A stretch of DNA of 64,000 nt from Pseudoxanthomonas sp. CF385 (GCF_900104255.1 NZ_FNKZ01000001.1:1704001-1768000), one strand, 5' to 3'; shown: positions 44,474 to 54,537, counted from the stretch's first letter. The notes: generated by a model not told the origin, from the letters alone. Numbers and translations are program-made.

Positions 44474-45802
44474 TCACTCCACGCGGACCCTCAGTGTCCC
44501 GTCCACCAGTCGCGCGTTCAGCGTCTCATTGACCTCGACCTGCGCCACCGACCGCACCAGCGTGCCGTCCTCCTTCGTCACCAGGGCATAACCGCGGGCG
44601 ACGGTGGCCAGCGGGCTGACGGCTTCGAGTGAGCGGGCGAGGCCGCGCAGGTGCAGGGCTTCGCGCTGCAACGTGCGCGCGATGGCGGCTTGCGGGCGTG
44701 GGGCGAGGGCGAGCAGGCGTGCGCGCAGGTGGTCGAGGCGGCGCTGGGGCGCGTGCGCGCGCAGGATGGCGTCGGCATGCCGAAGGGTGGCAATGCGCCG
44801 TGCCTGGCGATCGCGCCAGAGCGCGTGCAGGCGACGCACCGCGTCGTCCTGACGACGCCGCAGCAGGTCCAGTCGCGCTTGCGGGCGCAGGGCGTTCAAG
44901 CGTAGCGCGGCGCGATCCGCGCGCTGCATCAGGTTGCGCAGGCGATGCGCATGCGCGGTGGCCAGGCGTCGCTGCAGGTTGTGTACGCGGGCGAGCAGGT
45001 CGCGGCGATCCGGCACCAGCAGTTCGGCGGCGACCGATGGCGTGGGCGCGCGCAGGTCAGCGGCGAAGTCGGCCAGGCTGAAGTCGGTTTCGTGGCCCAC
45101 GGCGGACACCACCGGCACCGGCGAGGCGGCGATCGCGCGCGCCAGGCGCTCATCGTTGAAGGCCCACAGGTCTTCCAGCGATCCGCCGCCGCGGGTGACC
45201 AGCACCACGTCGTAGCGGCCACTGCGCGCGGCGCGTTGGAGCATGTCCACCATCTGCGCCGCGGCCGTCTCGCCCTGCACCTGCACGGGCAACACGTCCA
45301 CCTCCAGCAACGGGTAGCGACGCTGCAGCACGCTCAGCACGTCGCGCACCGCTGCGCCGGTGGGCGAGGTGACGACGGCGAGGCGCCGCACATGCGCCGG
45401 CAGCGGGCGCTTGCGGTCCGCATCGAACAGGCCTTCGGCCGCGAGTTTCGACTTCAGCTCCTCGAACGCGCGCCGCAGTGCGCCTTCGCCGGCCTCTTCC
45501 ATATGGTCGACCACCAGTTGGTAGTCGCCGCGCGCTTCGTACAGTGTCAGCCGGCCGCGCGCGAGCACGCGCAGGCCTTCGCGCGGGGCGAACTTCAGCC
45601 ACTGGCTCTTCGGCTTGAACATCGCGCACTTCACCTGCGCGCGCGCGTCCTTCAGGGTGAAGTACAGGTGGCCCGACGCCGGCCGGGTGACGTTGCCGAG
45701 TTCACCTTCCACCCAGATCAGCGGGAACGTGTCTTCCAGCAGGTTCCGCGCAAGCGCGTTCAGCTGGCTGGGCGAGAGGATGTCGCGGGCGGTGTCGGTC
45801 AT
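44474..45802 (-). CDS. xseA: Exodeoxyribonuclease VII large subunit
   Basis: The 442-residue nuclease subunit has an N-terminal OB domain ([25 protein letters not shown]), a catalytic core ([66 protein letters not shown]) and a long Arg-rich coiled coil. With XseB it degrades single-stranded DNA into short oligonucleotides. ATG at 45802 is chosen because homology starts at ILSPSQLN. High GC returns here, marking one edge of the low-GC block. Confidence 0.95.
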   Translation of the reverse strand: MTDTARDILSPSQLNALARNLLEDTFPLIWVEGELGNVTRPASGHLYFTLKDARAQVKCAMFKPKSQWLKFAPREGLRVLARGRLTLYEARGDYQLVVDHMEEAGEGALRRAFEELKSKLAAEGLFDADRKRPLPAHVRRLAVVTSPTGAAVRDVLSVLQRRYPLLEVDVLPVQVQGETAAAQMVDMLQRAARSGRYDVVLVTRGGGSLEDLWAFNDERLARAIAASPVPVVSAVGHETDFSLADFAADLRAPTPSVAAELLVPDRRDLLARVHNLQRRLATAHAHRLRNLMQRADRAALRLNALRPQARLDLLRRRQDDAVRRLHALWRDRQARRIATLRHADAILRAHAPQRRLDHLRARLLALAPRPQAAIARTLQREALHLRGLARSLEAVSPLATVARGYALVTKEDGTLVRSVAQVEVNETLNARLVDGTLRVRVE

Positions 45803-45920
45803 GCGGGAAGGATAAACGGTGGGGCCGGCCGGCGCCGCGAAGGCCTGCGACACGCGGTCGCGGTCGCCCGGGCGCGTTCCATGGTGGAATGCGCGAGTCT
45901 AGATGGCTGGAGTCGTCCGC

Positions 45921-47183
45921 ATGCCCGTATCCCGCTGGTGCGTTCCCGTGGTGCCAGTCCTGCTCGCCGCGCTCGCCGGATGCGGACCCGATGCGCCAGC
46001 AGCGAAAACCGATCCGGCTCCCTTGGTGGAGGCACAGGCGTTGCCGTCGACGGCCGGCGCCGCGCAGCCCGACCTGGTCGCCACGCCGGATGGCTCGCTG
46101 CTGCTGAGCTGGGTGGAGCCGGTCGGAGACAGCGGCCACCGTCTGCGCTTCAGTCGCCTGGTCGAGGGCGAAGCCGCGTGGGCTGCGCCACGCATCATCG
46201 CCGAAGGGTCGGGCTGGTTCGTCAATTGGGCCGACACACCGCATGTCTTTGCGCTGCCGGACGGGTCATTGTGGGCGCACTGGTTGCGCAGCACCGGACC
46301 GTCGCGGATGGACTATGGCATCGACCTGGTGCGTTCCGCCGATGGTGGCGCGACCTGGTCAGCGCCGACGCTGGTGCCGCCCACGGCGAAGCAGGGCGAC
46401 AACGGCTTCGTGACGTTCTGGCCGCAGGGCCGCGATCGGTTGGGTGTCGCGTGGCTCGACAGCCGGCAGAAGTCGCCCGGCGATGGCCATGCGCATCACG
46501 ACGATCACGGCAGCGGCGCGATGATGCTGCGCGCGGCGCTGTTCGACACCGAGGCGACGCAGCAGGCCGAATGGGCCCTCGATGCCTCCACCTGCGACTG
46601 CTGCACCACCGCGTCCGCGATCACCGACCGCGGCACCGTGGTGGTCTACCGCGGCCGCACCACCGGCGAAGTCCGCGATACGCGTCTCGTGCGTTTCGAC
46701 GGGAACGCCTGGACGGCGCCGCGCGACGTGCATGCCGATGGCTGGGAGATCGCGGGCTGCCCGGTCAACGGGCCCGTCGTGGTGGCCGACGGGCCGCGCG
46801 TGTGGGTCGCCTGGTACACCGAGGCCGAGGGCCTGCCGGAAATCCGCGCGGCGCGTTCGGACGATGCGGGCGACACGTTCACCGCCCCGGCCACCCTGGC
46901 CAAGGGCGAGCAGGTGCTGGGGCGGCTGGGGCTGGCGCGGGGCGACGGGCACCTACTGGTCAGTTGGCTCGAACAGGCAGGGGATGCCCAGCGACTGGTG
47001 CTGGCGCGCTATGACGGCGAGTGGAAGGGCGCACGGCGCGCCGAGGTCGCCACGCTCGCCGCGCGCGGGCGCGCCAGCGGCATGCCGCGCCTGCAGTGGT
47101 CGCATGGCGCCGCCTGGCTGGCCTGGACCGACGTGGTCGATGGCGCCCCGCAGGTGCGCGGTGCGCGGGTGACGTTCCCGTAA
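45921..47183 (+). CDS. Sialidase-fold (BNR/Asp-box) lipoprotein with CxCC and His-rich motifs
   Basis: The 420-residue lipoprotein has lipobox LAGC (Cys21) and a beta-propeller with Asp-box repeats (SADGGATW at 139-146, SDDAGDTF later). The His-rich stretch GHAHHDDH (about 189-196) is followed by CDCC (Cys225, 227, 228), which looks like a soft-metal site. The sialidase name describes the fold; no catalytic sialidase residues can be confirmed. It precedes a DUF2946 gene and a TonB-dependent receptor, a context that suggests copper handling. ATG 18 bases upstream (45903) is an alternative start. Confidence 0.75.
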   Translation: MPVSRWCVPVVPVLLAALAGCGPDAPAAKTDPAPLVEAQALPSTAGAAQPDLVATPDGSLLLSWVEPVGDSGHRLRFSRLVEGEAAWAAPRIIAEGSGWFVNWADTPHVFALPDGSLWAHWLRSTGPSRMDYGIDLVRSADGGATWSAPTLVPPTAKQGDNGFVTFWPQGRDRLGVAWLDSRQKSPGDGHAHHDDHGSGAMMLRAALFDTEATQQAEWALDASTCDCCTTASAITDRGTVVVYRGRTTGEVRDTRLVRFDGNAWTAPRDVHADGWEIAGCPVNGPVVVADGPRVWVAWYTEAEGLPEIRAARSDDAGDTFTAPATLAKGEQVLGRLGLARGDGHLLVSWLEQAGDAQRLVLARYDGEWKGARRAEVATLAARGRASGMPRLQWSHGAAWLAWTDVVDGAPQVRGARVTFP

Positions 47184-47244
47184 TGACGCGGCTGCGACAC
47201 CGGGTCGCAGCCGATTCTCCGGGGCCACCGTCTACCATGCCGCG

Positions 47245-47643
47245 GTGATCCGCACGTCCGCCTTCCTCCGACCGATGCTGCAGCTGGCCTTGCTTGCCGC
47301 GCTGCTGATGGCGTTCGCGCCGTCGGTGACGCGTTGGGTGGGCACGGCCGGGTCGCAGGTGCTGGCGGGCTGGACCGAGCTGTGCACGACCGATGGCATG
47401 AAGTGGGTCGATACGCGGATCACGTCGCCCGCCAAGAAATCGCCGCCGCCCGCCGGCCTGCCATCGGGTGCCGACTGCGCGTACTGCACGCTGGCCGTTG
47501 CGCTGCCGGTGCTGTTGCTCTGCCTCGCGCTGCTGTTCCCGCGCCACGCCGCCGACGTCATCGCACGCGTCGTGGCGCTTCCGCGTGTGGATCGATTGCG
47601 TCTGCGCGGCTTGGGCGGGCAGGGGCCGCCCGTCCTGCTCTGA
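47245..47643 (+). CDS. DUF2946 family protein
   Basis: The 132-residue protein has an N-terminal hydrophobic segment (LLALLAALLMAFAP-like, 11-27) and the family motif CAYCTL (Cys78, Cys81), followed by a second hydrophobic helix (VALPVLLLCLALLFP). DUF2946 proteins are usually encoded beside TonB-dependent copper receptors or copper-regulated genes. The start is GTG at 47245. It is followed 62 bases later by the receptor gene. Confidence 0.75.
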   Translation: MIRTSAFLRPMLQLALLAALLMAFAPSVTRWVGTAGSQVLAGWTELCTTDGMKWVDTRITSPAKKSPPPAGLPSGADCAYCTLAVALPVLLLCLALLFPRHAADVIARVVALPRVDRLRLRGLGGQGPPVLL

Positions 47644-47705
47644 ACCACAAGACCTTCCGTTGATCGTGCGGCCCGTGCGCCGCGTCCTTGTGCTTTGGAG
47701 TGTCC

Positions 47706-49907
47706 ATGTCCCTGTCCTCTTGCGCGACGCTGCGAGCGTCGCGCCTCGCCGTGGCCGTCGCCGCGGCGTTGTCCCTTCCCCTTGCTGCCCGTGCGGCCGA
47801 CAGCGTCACGCTGCCGGATGGGTCGCGCGCCACCCAACTCGATACCGTCGAAGTCGAAGGCCACGCCGCCGATCTCGACCAGGCCGCCGGTACCGGGACC
47901 CGGCTGGCGCTGAGCGTCATGGAGACCCCGGCCTCGGTGACCGTCATCGATCGCGGTACGCTGGATCGGCGCGGCGTGCGCACCACCCAAGATGCCTTGT
48001 CAGGCATCCCCGGCCTGACGGTCGCGTCACCGCCCGGCAACGGCAACGCAGTGACCTACCGTGGCTTCTCCGGCAGCCAGATCACCCAGCTGTTCAACGG
48101 CATCGATGTGCAGTACGCGAGCATCGCCGCGCGACCGGTGGACGCGTGGCAGTACGAACGGGTGGAGGCCATCGGTGGACCGTCCAGCTTCCTGTACGGC
48201 GCGGGTGCAGTGGGTGGCACGATCAACTACGTGACCCGGCTGGCGCGCCTGGACCGCGACGAAGCGGCCGTGCAAGCCTCGTGGGCTGCGTTCCGCGACG
48301 CCACGCTGGCGATGGGCGCCAACCTGCGCATCGGTGGCGATGACGCGCGCCAGGCGATCCGGTTGGATGTCAGCACTCGCGACGCGGAGACTGGCATCGA
48401 CCAGCAGCGGCGCGAGGCCACGACGCTGGCGGCCTCCTGGTTGGTGCAACTGGCACCCACGCTCCGCCACACGCTGGCCGTGGAAGTTCAGGAGGAAGAA
48501 GACCATCGTCCGTACTGGGGCACGCCGGTGCGCCAGCCCGCGTCCGGACGCCTGTCGGTACTGCCGGCGACGGTGGGTCGCAACTACAACGTCGCCGATG
48601 GCTATTACGGACAGGACGTGCGATGGGCGCGCTCGTTGCTGGAATGGACGCCGGGCGAGCGCGATACGGTGCGCAACACGGTGTACCACTACGACGCGTT
48701 GCGCGACTACCGCAATGTCGAGAGCTACCGTCTGACGCCCGACAACGACGGCGTGATCCGTTCCGGCGCGTTGCTGCAGCGGCACGATCAGCAGCTCTAC
48801 GGCAACCGGCTGGAATGGACGCACGAAGGCGCGCTGTTCGGCCTGCCCACGCAATGGGCCACCGGTCTGGACGTCAGTTACAACCGGCAAACGCGTTTTC
48901 CGCTGTCGTTGCCGGCGACCGTGGACACGGTGGCACTGGACGCGGTGACGCCGGGGCACTTCCTCGATGTGCCGGGCGCGTCCCTCGTCCACACCCCGGA
49001 CCGCACGAACCGGCTGCATACGCAGGCGGTCTATCTCGAAAACCTCACGCACCTGACGCCGGCGGTGTCGCTGCTGACCGGCCTGCGTCGCGACCGCATC
49101 GTGCTGGACGTGGTGAACCATCGTGCGGCGACCAGCACCAATCCGGCCCGCTTCGAGCGGACGTACACGCCCACCACCGGCCGTGTCGCGTTGAACTGGG
49201 CGTTCACGTCACAGGCCAGCGTGTACGCGCAGTACAGCACCGCCGCCGATCCGCCGGCCGGCATCCTGAGTACCGCCAACTTCGCCACGTTGCGCGATTT
49301 CGATCTCACCACCGGGCGCCAGGGCGAAATCGGGGCGAAGCTGCAATCGCAAGACGGGCGCAGTTTCGCCACGCTGGCGGCGTACCGCATCGTGCGCCGC
49401 GATCTCGCCATCACCGATCCCGCCAATCCGGGGCAGACCTTGCCGGTCGGCCAGCAATCCGCGCGCGGTGTGGAAGCGTCGTTCGGCTGGCGCCCGTCGG
49501 ATGCGCTCACCGTTGAAGGCAATCTGGCTTGGGTCGATGCGGCGCTGGATGACTTCTACGAGAACGTCGGTGGCCTGTCGGTGTCGCGTGCGGGCAACCG
49601 GCCCACCAACACGCCATCCCGCGTGGGCAACCTGTGGGTGGACTATGCCTTCGATCCCCGCTGGCGCGCAGGCGTGGACCTGCGCGGCGTCTCGTCGCGG
49701 CACGCCAACGCCGCGAACACCCTGTCCACTGCCGGCTACGCCACCTGGGGTGCACACGTGGGCTTCGCATGGAACGACAGCACGGAGCTGATCGTGCGCG
49801 GCCGCAATCTGGGCGACCGTACCTACGTGGCGTACACGCTGGGCGGCACGATGGTCTATCTCGGCGATCCGCGCAGTTGGGAGATCATCCTGCGCAAGCG
49901 GTTCTGA
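47706..49907 (+). CDS. TonB-dependent outer-membrane receptor
   Basis: The 733-residue receptor has a signal peptide (LAVAVAAALSLPLAARA), a plug domain with a TonB-box-like LDTVEVEG, SVTVIDRGTLDRRG, QDALSGIPGLTVASPPG, YRGFSGSQITQLFNGI and YGAGAVGGTINYVTR, then a 22-strand barrel ending WEIILRKRF with terminal Phe. GGAG lies six bases before the ATG at 47706. The plug is siderophore-receptor-like. The DUF2946 neighbour instead argues for copper, as in OprC/NosA, so the substrate is unsettled. It likely forms one operon with the two upstream genes. Confidence 0.88.
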   Translation: MSLSSCATLRASRLAVAVAAALSLPLAARAADSVTLPDGSRATQLDTVEVEGHAADLDQAAGTGTRLALSVMETPASVTVIDRGTLDRRGVRTTQDALSGIPGLTVASPPGNGNAVTYRGFSGSQITQLFNGIDVQYASIAARPVDAWQYERVEAIGGPSSFLYGAGAVGGTINYVTRLARLDRDEAAVQASWAAFRDATLAMGANLRIGGDDARQAIRLDVSTRDAETGIDQQRREATTLAASWLVQLAPTLRHTLAVEVQEEEDHRPYWGTPVRQPASGRLSVLPATVGRNYNVADGYYGQDVRWARSLLEWTPGERDTVRNTVYHYDALRDYRNVESYRLTPDNDGVIRSGALLQRHDQQLYGNRLEWTHEGALFGLPTQWATGLDVSYNRQTRFPLSLPATVDTVALDAVTPGHFLDVPGASLVHTPDRTNRLHTQAVYLENLTHLTPAVSLLTGLRRDRIVLDVVNHRAATSTNPARFERTYTPTTGRVALNWAFTSQASVYAQYSTAADPPAGILSTANFATLRDFDLTTGRQGEIGAKLQSQDGRSFATLAAYRIVRRDLAITDPANPGQTLPVGQQSARGVEASFGWRPSDALTVEGNLAWVDAALDDFYENVGGLSVSRAGNRPTNTPSRVGNLWVDYAFDPRWRAGVDLRGVSSRHANAANTLSTAGYATWGAHVGFAWNDSTELIVRGRNLGDRTYVAYTLGGTMVYLGDPRSWEIILRKRF

Positions 49908-50007
49908 TGCCATCGCGCTGCGGCAGGCGGGTCGGCGCGGTCTTCGCGCCGGCCTTCCCCGTGTTGGTTACGATGCCCCCCATCGCGATCCGCCGAAGGA
50001 GCACCGC

Positions 50008-50697
50008 ATGCGGGGTCTGGATTTCAGTTCGTGGCAAGGCCTGCTGACCACGCTGGCGGGCCTGGCGCTGATCACGCTGATCGGCGTGGGCATCCGCTTG
50101 CTGGTCATGCAGACCGTGCAGGAGCGGCGCGCGCGGGAGAACCGGCAGATCAACGAGCGCCTGCGCACGCTGATCGCGGCCTACAAGACGCTCGGCGGCT
50201 CTTTCACCGGGAATCTCAACGTGGACCCCACCCACCTGCGCGAGCTGCGCCAGCGCGCGCGCGATGAAGGCCTCGAGGAGGCGGAGACCGGCAGCGATCG
50301 TGCGCGCCGCATCCGCGACGCGGTGGAAGCCGCGTTGTCGGACATCATCCTGCTGGGCACCGATGAACAGGTCAGGCTCGCGGCCGAGGCCGCCCGTGAT
50401 CTTGCCGCCGGCAAGCCGATCCACACGCACGCGCTGGTGGTGTCGCTGCGCGATTTCATCCGCGGCGTACTGGACCTGGAGCCGGTCCCGTCCGATCTGG
50501 CGATCCCGCGCCAGGGGCCGGCGCGTCCGGCGCCCAACGCGAAGGGCAAGGGCGAGGGCGGGAAGGGCGAGGATCGCCAGGGCGGCGCGCGCGGCGGTGG
50601 CGGTGCCGGCGGCATGGGCGCCGGGATGGGGGCGGGCGCCGGCATGGGCCTGGGCGCCGGGCTGGCGGTGGATCCGGACCGCGATCCACCGGGTTGA
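50008..50697 (+). CDS. Hypothetical membrane-anchored protein with Gly-rich tail
   Basis: The 229-residue protein has one N-terminal transmembrane helix (about 11-34, LLTTLAGLALITLIGVGIRLLV) and a helical cytoplasmic domain (about 38-165, QERRARENRQINERLRTLIAAYK, SDIILLGTDEQVRLAAEAARDL). A tail of about 50 residues is rich in Gly, Lys and Met (repeats of GMGAG). I do not recognise a named function. AAGGAG precedes the ATG. It converges with the regA-like gene, three bases apart. Confidence 0.7.
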   Translation: MRGLDFSSWQGLLTTLAGLALITLIGVGIRLLVMQTVQERRARENRQINERLRTLIAAYKTLGGSFTGNLNVDPTHLRELRQRARDEGLEEAETGSDRARRIRDAVEAALSDIILLGTDEQVRLAAEAARDLAAGKPIHTHALVVSLRDFIRGVLDLEPVPSDLAIPRQGPARPAPNAKGKGEGGKGEDRQGGARGGGGAGGMGAGMGAGAGMGLGAGLAVDPDRDPPG

Positions 50698-50700
50698 CGG

Positions 50701-51255
50701 CTACTCGTCGATCCAGCGGCGTTCGGGACCCGGGCGCTTGGCCAGCTTGCGCTGCAGCGAACGCCGGTGCATGCCCAGCAGGCGCGCGGCGGCGGAGATG
50801 TTGCCTTCGGTTTCGGCCAGGGCCTGCTGGATGTGCTCCCACTCCAGCCGGCTGAGCGGCGTCATGGTGTCCTCGGCGGCATCGGCATCGTCGACGGGCG
50901 TGGTCGGCGCTTCCAGGCCGAGCGCGCGCAGGATCGTCGGCACCGTGGCCGGCTTGGGCAGGTAGTCGTCCGCCCCGCGCTTGATCGACTCCACCGCCGT
51001 GGCCACGCTGGCGTAGCCGGTGACGAGCAGGATCTGCATGTCGGTACGGATGCCGCGCAGTGGTTCGATCAGGGCCAACCCGGAATCGCTGCCGAGCTTG
51101 AGGTCGACCAGAGCGAAATCCGGCTGGAACTCGCGTGCGCGCGCCAACGCGCTGGGCGCGTCCAGCGCGATCTGGGTCTCGATGCCCTTGCGCGCCAGGC
51201 TGCGCTGCAGCGTGCGGGCATAGAGTTCGTCGTCGTCGACCAGCAGGCCTTTCAT
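50701..51255 (-). CDS. regA: RegA/PrrA/ActR-type response regulator
   Basis: The 184-residue regulator has the length typical of RegA. The receiver has acidic pocket DDD (7-9), phospho-Asp51 in LVDLKLGSDSG, and Lys in YLPKPA. A short linker and a Fis-type helix-turn-helix end the protein (EGNISAAARLLGMHRRSLQRKL). It is encoded 13 bases after its partner kinase and likely controls respiratory or redox genes. Confidence 0.88.
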   Translation of the reverse strand: MKGLLVDDDELYARTLQRSLARKGIETQIALDAPSALARAREFQPDFALVDLKLGSDSGLALIEPLRGIRTDMQILLVTGYASVATAVESIKRGADDYLPKPATVPTILRALGLEAPTTPVDDADAAEDTMTPLSRLEWEHIQQALAETEGNISAAARLLGMHRRSLQRKLAKRPGPERRWIDE

Positions 51256-51268
51256 CCGGAACCTCGCG

Positions 51269-52504
51269 TCAGGGTGTCTCGTCGTGGCCTGCCACCGGCA
51301 GGCGGAATTGCACCTGCACGCCCTTGGGCGGCACGGCGCGCATGGTCATGCGTCCGCCCAGCCGCTCGATCGTGGCATGCGACAGGGCCAGGCCCACGCC
51401 CATGCCCTCGGGCTTGCTGGTGCGGAAGAGTTGTTCGGACTGGAACGGCAGCGCTTCGTGGAAGCCGTTGCCGTAATCGCGCACCGTGCCGACCAGTTCG
51501 TCGTCCTCGCAGCGCAGATCCAGGTCCACGCGCTGCGAACCGGCCTGCCGGCTGGCATCGGCCGCGTTGTTGAGCAGCGCCTGCAGCAGGTGGCCGGTGG
51601 AGGCATCGGTCGCCAGCCACGGCGGCAGGGCACCGGTGCGCTGCAGCTCCACCGTCGGACGGATCAGCTGCCAGCGCTGCACCACGTCGTCCAGGTCCAC
51701 GCGCTGGCGCACGCCCATGTCGGCCGAGGCGGCGAGCGCCCGCACGCGGTCGCGGCACAGGTCGATCAGCTGGCGCATCGTGCCGGCGTCCTCGCGGATG
51801 TCCGGTTCGCTCGCATGCTCGCGGATGTCCTCGGTGAGCAGCGTCATCGTCGCGAGCGGCGTGTTGAGCTCGTGCGCCACGGCCGCGGCATGCGTAGCCA
51901 GCGCGACGATGCCTTCGTTGCGGGCGAAGCGCTCGCGCAGGCGCGCCAGTTCCTGTTCGCGCAGGCGTAGCGCGGCGACCAGGCGCGTGGAGAAGTACAG
52001 CACCACGCCGGCGGACAGCACGAAGTTCACCGCCATGCCCCACAGGTGCACGTTGAAATTGTTGCCGTGCAGGTGCGGCAGCGGGCGGCCGAACACCGCA
52101 GTCAGTACGTAGCCCAGCAGCGAGGCCACGCCCGTGGCCAGCACCCAGCGCAGCGGCAGCGCCAGCGAGGAGACCGCGATCAGCAGCAGGAACATGGAAC
52201 TGAACGGATTGCCGATGCCGCCGCTCCAGGCCACCAGCCACGACAGCACGGCCACGTCGACCAGCATGTGGGCGAAGGCTTCGGCGGGGGTCTCTTCACC
52301 GGGGTGGCGGCTGCGCCAGGAGGCGTAGACGTTGAACAGCGCCAGCGCTGCGATGCCGCCCCACAGCGGCCAGCGGGGCAGGGCGATCCCCAGCGGCCCC
52401 AGGGCGACCAGCACCGTCACCGCCTGGCCCACGATCGCCACCCAGCGCAGGTTGCACAGGGTACGCAGGAACGACGGCGTGGTGGTCAGCAGGGTATTCG
52501 GCAT
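51269..52504 (-). CDS. regB: RegB/PrrB-type redox sensor histidine kinase
   Basis: The 411-residue kinase has about six transmembrane helices in the first 175 residues, including GGIGNPF at 95-101, the ubiquinone-sensing heptapeptide GGxxNPF of RegB. The H-box is VAHELNTPLATM with His211. The ATPase domain contains VRDYGNGF, GMGVGLALSHATIERLGG and ends VQFRLP. It would phosphorylate the neighbouring RegA-type regulator when the quinone pool is reduced. Only three Cys are present (17, one in LIDLCRDRV, one in LRCEDD), none in the H-box. Confidence 0.9.
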   Translation of the reverse strand: MPNTLLTTTPSFLRTLCNLRWVAIVGQAVTVLVALGPLGIALPRWPLWGGIAALALFNVYASWRSRHPGEETPAEAFAHMLVDVAVLSWLVAWSGGIGNPFSSMFLLLIAVSSLALPLRWVLATGVASLLGYVLTAVFGRPLPHLHGNNFNVHLWGMAVNFVLSAGVVLYFSTRLVAALRLREQELARLRERFARNEGIVALATHAAAVAHELNTPLATMTLLTEDIREHASEPDIREDAGTMRQLIDLCRDRVRALAASADMGVRQRVDLDDVVQRWQLIRPTVELQRTGALPPWLATDASTGHLLQALLNNAADASRQAGSQRVDLDLRCEDDELVGTVRDYGNGFHEALPFQSEQLFRTSKPEGMGVGLALSHATIERLGGRMTMRAVPPKGVQVQFRLPVAGHDETP

Positions 52505-52575
52505 CGGTACATGCTAGAGCAAGCGCGCGCGACGGGCCTGCGGCATGACGTCGCAGGGCGGCGGGGCGCCCACGC

Positions 52576-52581
52576 TACAAT
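52576..52581 (+). promoter_or_regulatory. -10 element close to the ispG start
   Basis: TACAAT ends six bases before the ispG ATG, so transcription would start at or next to the start codon and the mRNA would be leaderless. No convincing -35 or ribosome site is visible. Confidence 0.4.
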
Positions 52582-52587
52582 GGCGCC

Positions 52588-53853
52588 ATGCACGACGCCG
52601 TCACCCGCCCCACGCCCCCCACCGACGCCGCGCCCTGGCCGCGCCGCATCACCCAGGCCGTCCAGATCGGCAACGCCGTCGTCGGCGGCGGCCGCCCGGT
52701 GGTGGTGCAGTCGATGACCAACACCGACACCGCCGACATCGCCGGCAGCGTGAAGCAGGTCGCCGAACTCTGGCGCGCCGGCTCGGAAATGGTCCGGCTG
52801 ACCGTCAACAACCCCGAATCCGCCGCCGCCATCCCGCGCATCCGCGAGAAGCTCGAGATGATGGGCATCTCGGTGCCGCTGATCGGCGACTTCCACTACA
52901 ACGGCCACCAGCTGCTCGCCGGCGAGCCGGCCTGCGCCGAAGCGCTGGCCAAGTACCGCATCAACCCGGGCAATGTCGGCTTCGGCAAGAAGCGGGACAC
53001 CCAGTTCGCCCAGCTCATCGAGTTCGCGATCCGCTACGGCAAGCCGGTACGCATCGGCGCCAACTGGGGTTCGCTGGACCAGTCGCTGGCCGCGCAGCTG
53101 ATGGACGAGAACCACACGCGGGAGACGCCGTGGGACGCGGGCCGCGTACTGCGCGAGGCGCTGATCCGCTCGGCGGTGGATTCGGCCGAACGTGCCGTCG
53201 AGATCGGCCTGCCGCGCGACCGCATCGTGCTGTCGGCCAAGGTCAGCGGCGTGCAGGAATTGATCGCGGTCTACCGCGACATGGCCAGCCGCACCGACTT
53301 CGCCCTGCACCTGGGGTTGACCGAGGCCGGCATCGGCAGCAAGGGCATCGTCGCCTCGAGCGCCGCATTGTCGGTGCTGCTGCAGGAAGGCATCGGCGAC
53401 ACCATCCGCATTTCGCTGACGCCCGAGCCCGGCCAGTCGCGCACGCAGGAAGTCATCGTCGCGCAGGAACTGCTGCAGACCACCGGTCTGCGCGCGTTCA
53501 CGCCGATGGTCACCGCGTGTCCCGGCTGCGGTCGCACCACCTCCGAGTTCTTCCAGGAACTGGCGAAAGTCGTGCAGGAACACGTGCGCGGCAAGATGCC
53601 AGAGTGGAAGGTCACCCATCCCGGTGCGGAGACCATGACGCTGGCCGTGATGGGCTGCGTGGTGAACGGGCCGGGCGAATCGCGCCACGCCAACATCGGC
53701 ATTTCCCTGCCGGGGACCGGCGAGGCCCCAGCGGCGCCGGTGTTCGTCGATGGCGAGAAGAAGGTGACGCTGCGCGGCGAGAATATCGCCCACGAGTTCG
53801 TCGCCCTGATCGACGAATACGTCGAGGCCAAGTACGCGCGTGTCACCGGCTGA
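52588..53853 (+). CDS. ispG: 4-hydroxy-3-methylbut-2-enyl diphosphate synthase (IspG/GcpE)
   Basis: The 421-residue [4Fe-4S] enzyme acts in the MEP isoprenoid pathway. The TIM-barrel part holds [23 protein letters not shown] and IGDFHYNGH. Cluster ligands are the cysteines of [16 protein letters not shown] plus the Cys in [11 protein letters not shown]. It reduces methylerythritol cyclodiphosphate to HMBPP. Its end overlaps the PAP2 gene by 14 bases. The insertion between barrel and cluster domain makes it slightly longer than the E. coli protein (372 residues). Confidence 0.96.
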   Translation: MHDAVTRPTPPTDAAPWPRRITQAVQIGNAVVGGGRPVVVQSMTNTDTADIAGSVKQVAELWRAGSEMVRLTVNNPESAAAIPRIREKLEMMGISVPLIGDFHYNGHQLLAGEPACAEALAKYRINPGNVGFGKKRDTQFAQLIEFAIRYGKPVRIGANWGSLDQSLAAQLMDENHTRETPWDAGRVLREALIRSAVDSAERAVEIGLPRDRIVLSAKVSGVQELIAVYRDMASRTDFALHLGLTEAGIGSKGIVASSAALSVLLQEGIGDTIRISLTPEPGQSRTQEVIVAQELLQTTGLRAFTPMVTACPGCGRTTSEFFQELAKVVQEHVRGKMPEWKVTHPGAETMTLAVMGCVVNGPGESRHANIGISLPGTGEAPAAPVFVDGEKKVTLRGENIAHEFVALIDEYVEAKYARVTG

Positions 53854-54532
53854 CAGGCTGGTCCAGGGCGGTCGCTTCATCGCCAGCCTGCTGCGCGAGC
53901 ATGGCGGCCGCCTGGTCCTGTTGTTCCTGTGCGTGCTGGCGCCGCTGTGGCTGTTCGTCGAACTCGCCGACGAAGTCCACGAACTGGAAGTCTTCTATTT
54001 CGACGATCCGCTGCTGTGGCGCGCCCATGCGCTGGCAGGCCCGGCGCTGGACCGCTTCTTCATCTTCGTCTCCGCGATCGGCTACCAGTGGGGCGTGGTG
54101 CCCGTCGATATCGCGCTGACGATCGGCCTGCTGGTCGCACGGCGCTGGCGCGAAGCCACGTTCGCAGGCGTCTCCCTCGGCGGTTCGGCGCTGCTCAACA
54201 TGGCGACGAAGCAGTTCTTCCAGCGGAACCGGCCCACGCTGTGGGAATCCATCGCGCCCGAACACACCTTCAGCTTCCCGAGCGGGCACGCGATGGGCTC
54301 GGCCACGCTGGCGATGGTCGTGCTGCTGCTGTGCTGGCACACCCGCGCCCGTTGGCCGGTCGCCGCGCTCGCCGCGCTGTTCGCGCTGACGGTCGGTGCC
54401 TCGCGCATCTACCTGGGCGTGCATTACCCGTCCGACATCCTCGGCGGCTGGACGGCCGGTATCGCCTGGGTGTCCGGCGTCTATCTGGTGCTGTACCGCA
54501 TCCGCGAGCGGCCCTGGCAGGTCAGAGGCTAG
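53840..54532 (+). CDS. PAP2-family membrane phosphatase
   Basis: The 230-residue protein has about five to six membrane helices and all three PAP2 motifs: KQFFQRNRP, the PSGH box in [11 protein letters not shown], and [13 protein letters not shown]. It would hydrolyse a lipid phosphate such as undecaprenyl diphosphate, which fits its overlap with the isoprenoid gene ispG. The start is GTG at 53840 inside the ispG end. Lipid A phosphatase activity is the main alternative. Confidence 0.9.
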   Translation: MSPADRLVQGGRFIASLLREHGGRLVLLFLCVLAPLWLFVELADEVHELEVFYFDDPLLWRAHALAGPALDRFFIFVSAIGYQWGVVPVDIALTIGLLVARRWREATFAGVSLGGSALLNMATKQFFQRNRPTLWESIAPEHTFSFPSGHAMGSATLAMVVLLLCWHTRARWPVAALAALFALTVGASRIYLGVHYPSDILGGWTAGIAWVSGVYLVLYRIRERPWQVRG

Positions 54533-54537
54533 AAGGC

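Noticed and set aside
44945..47014. Plus-strand open frame of 689 codons spanning xseA and the sialidase-fold gene
   Set aside because: It runs antisense to xseA and out of frame in the next gene, with low-complexity Arg/Ala/His content and no family signature.
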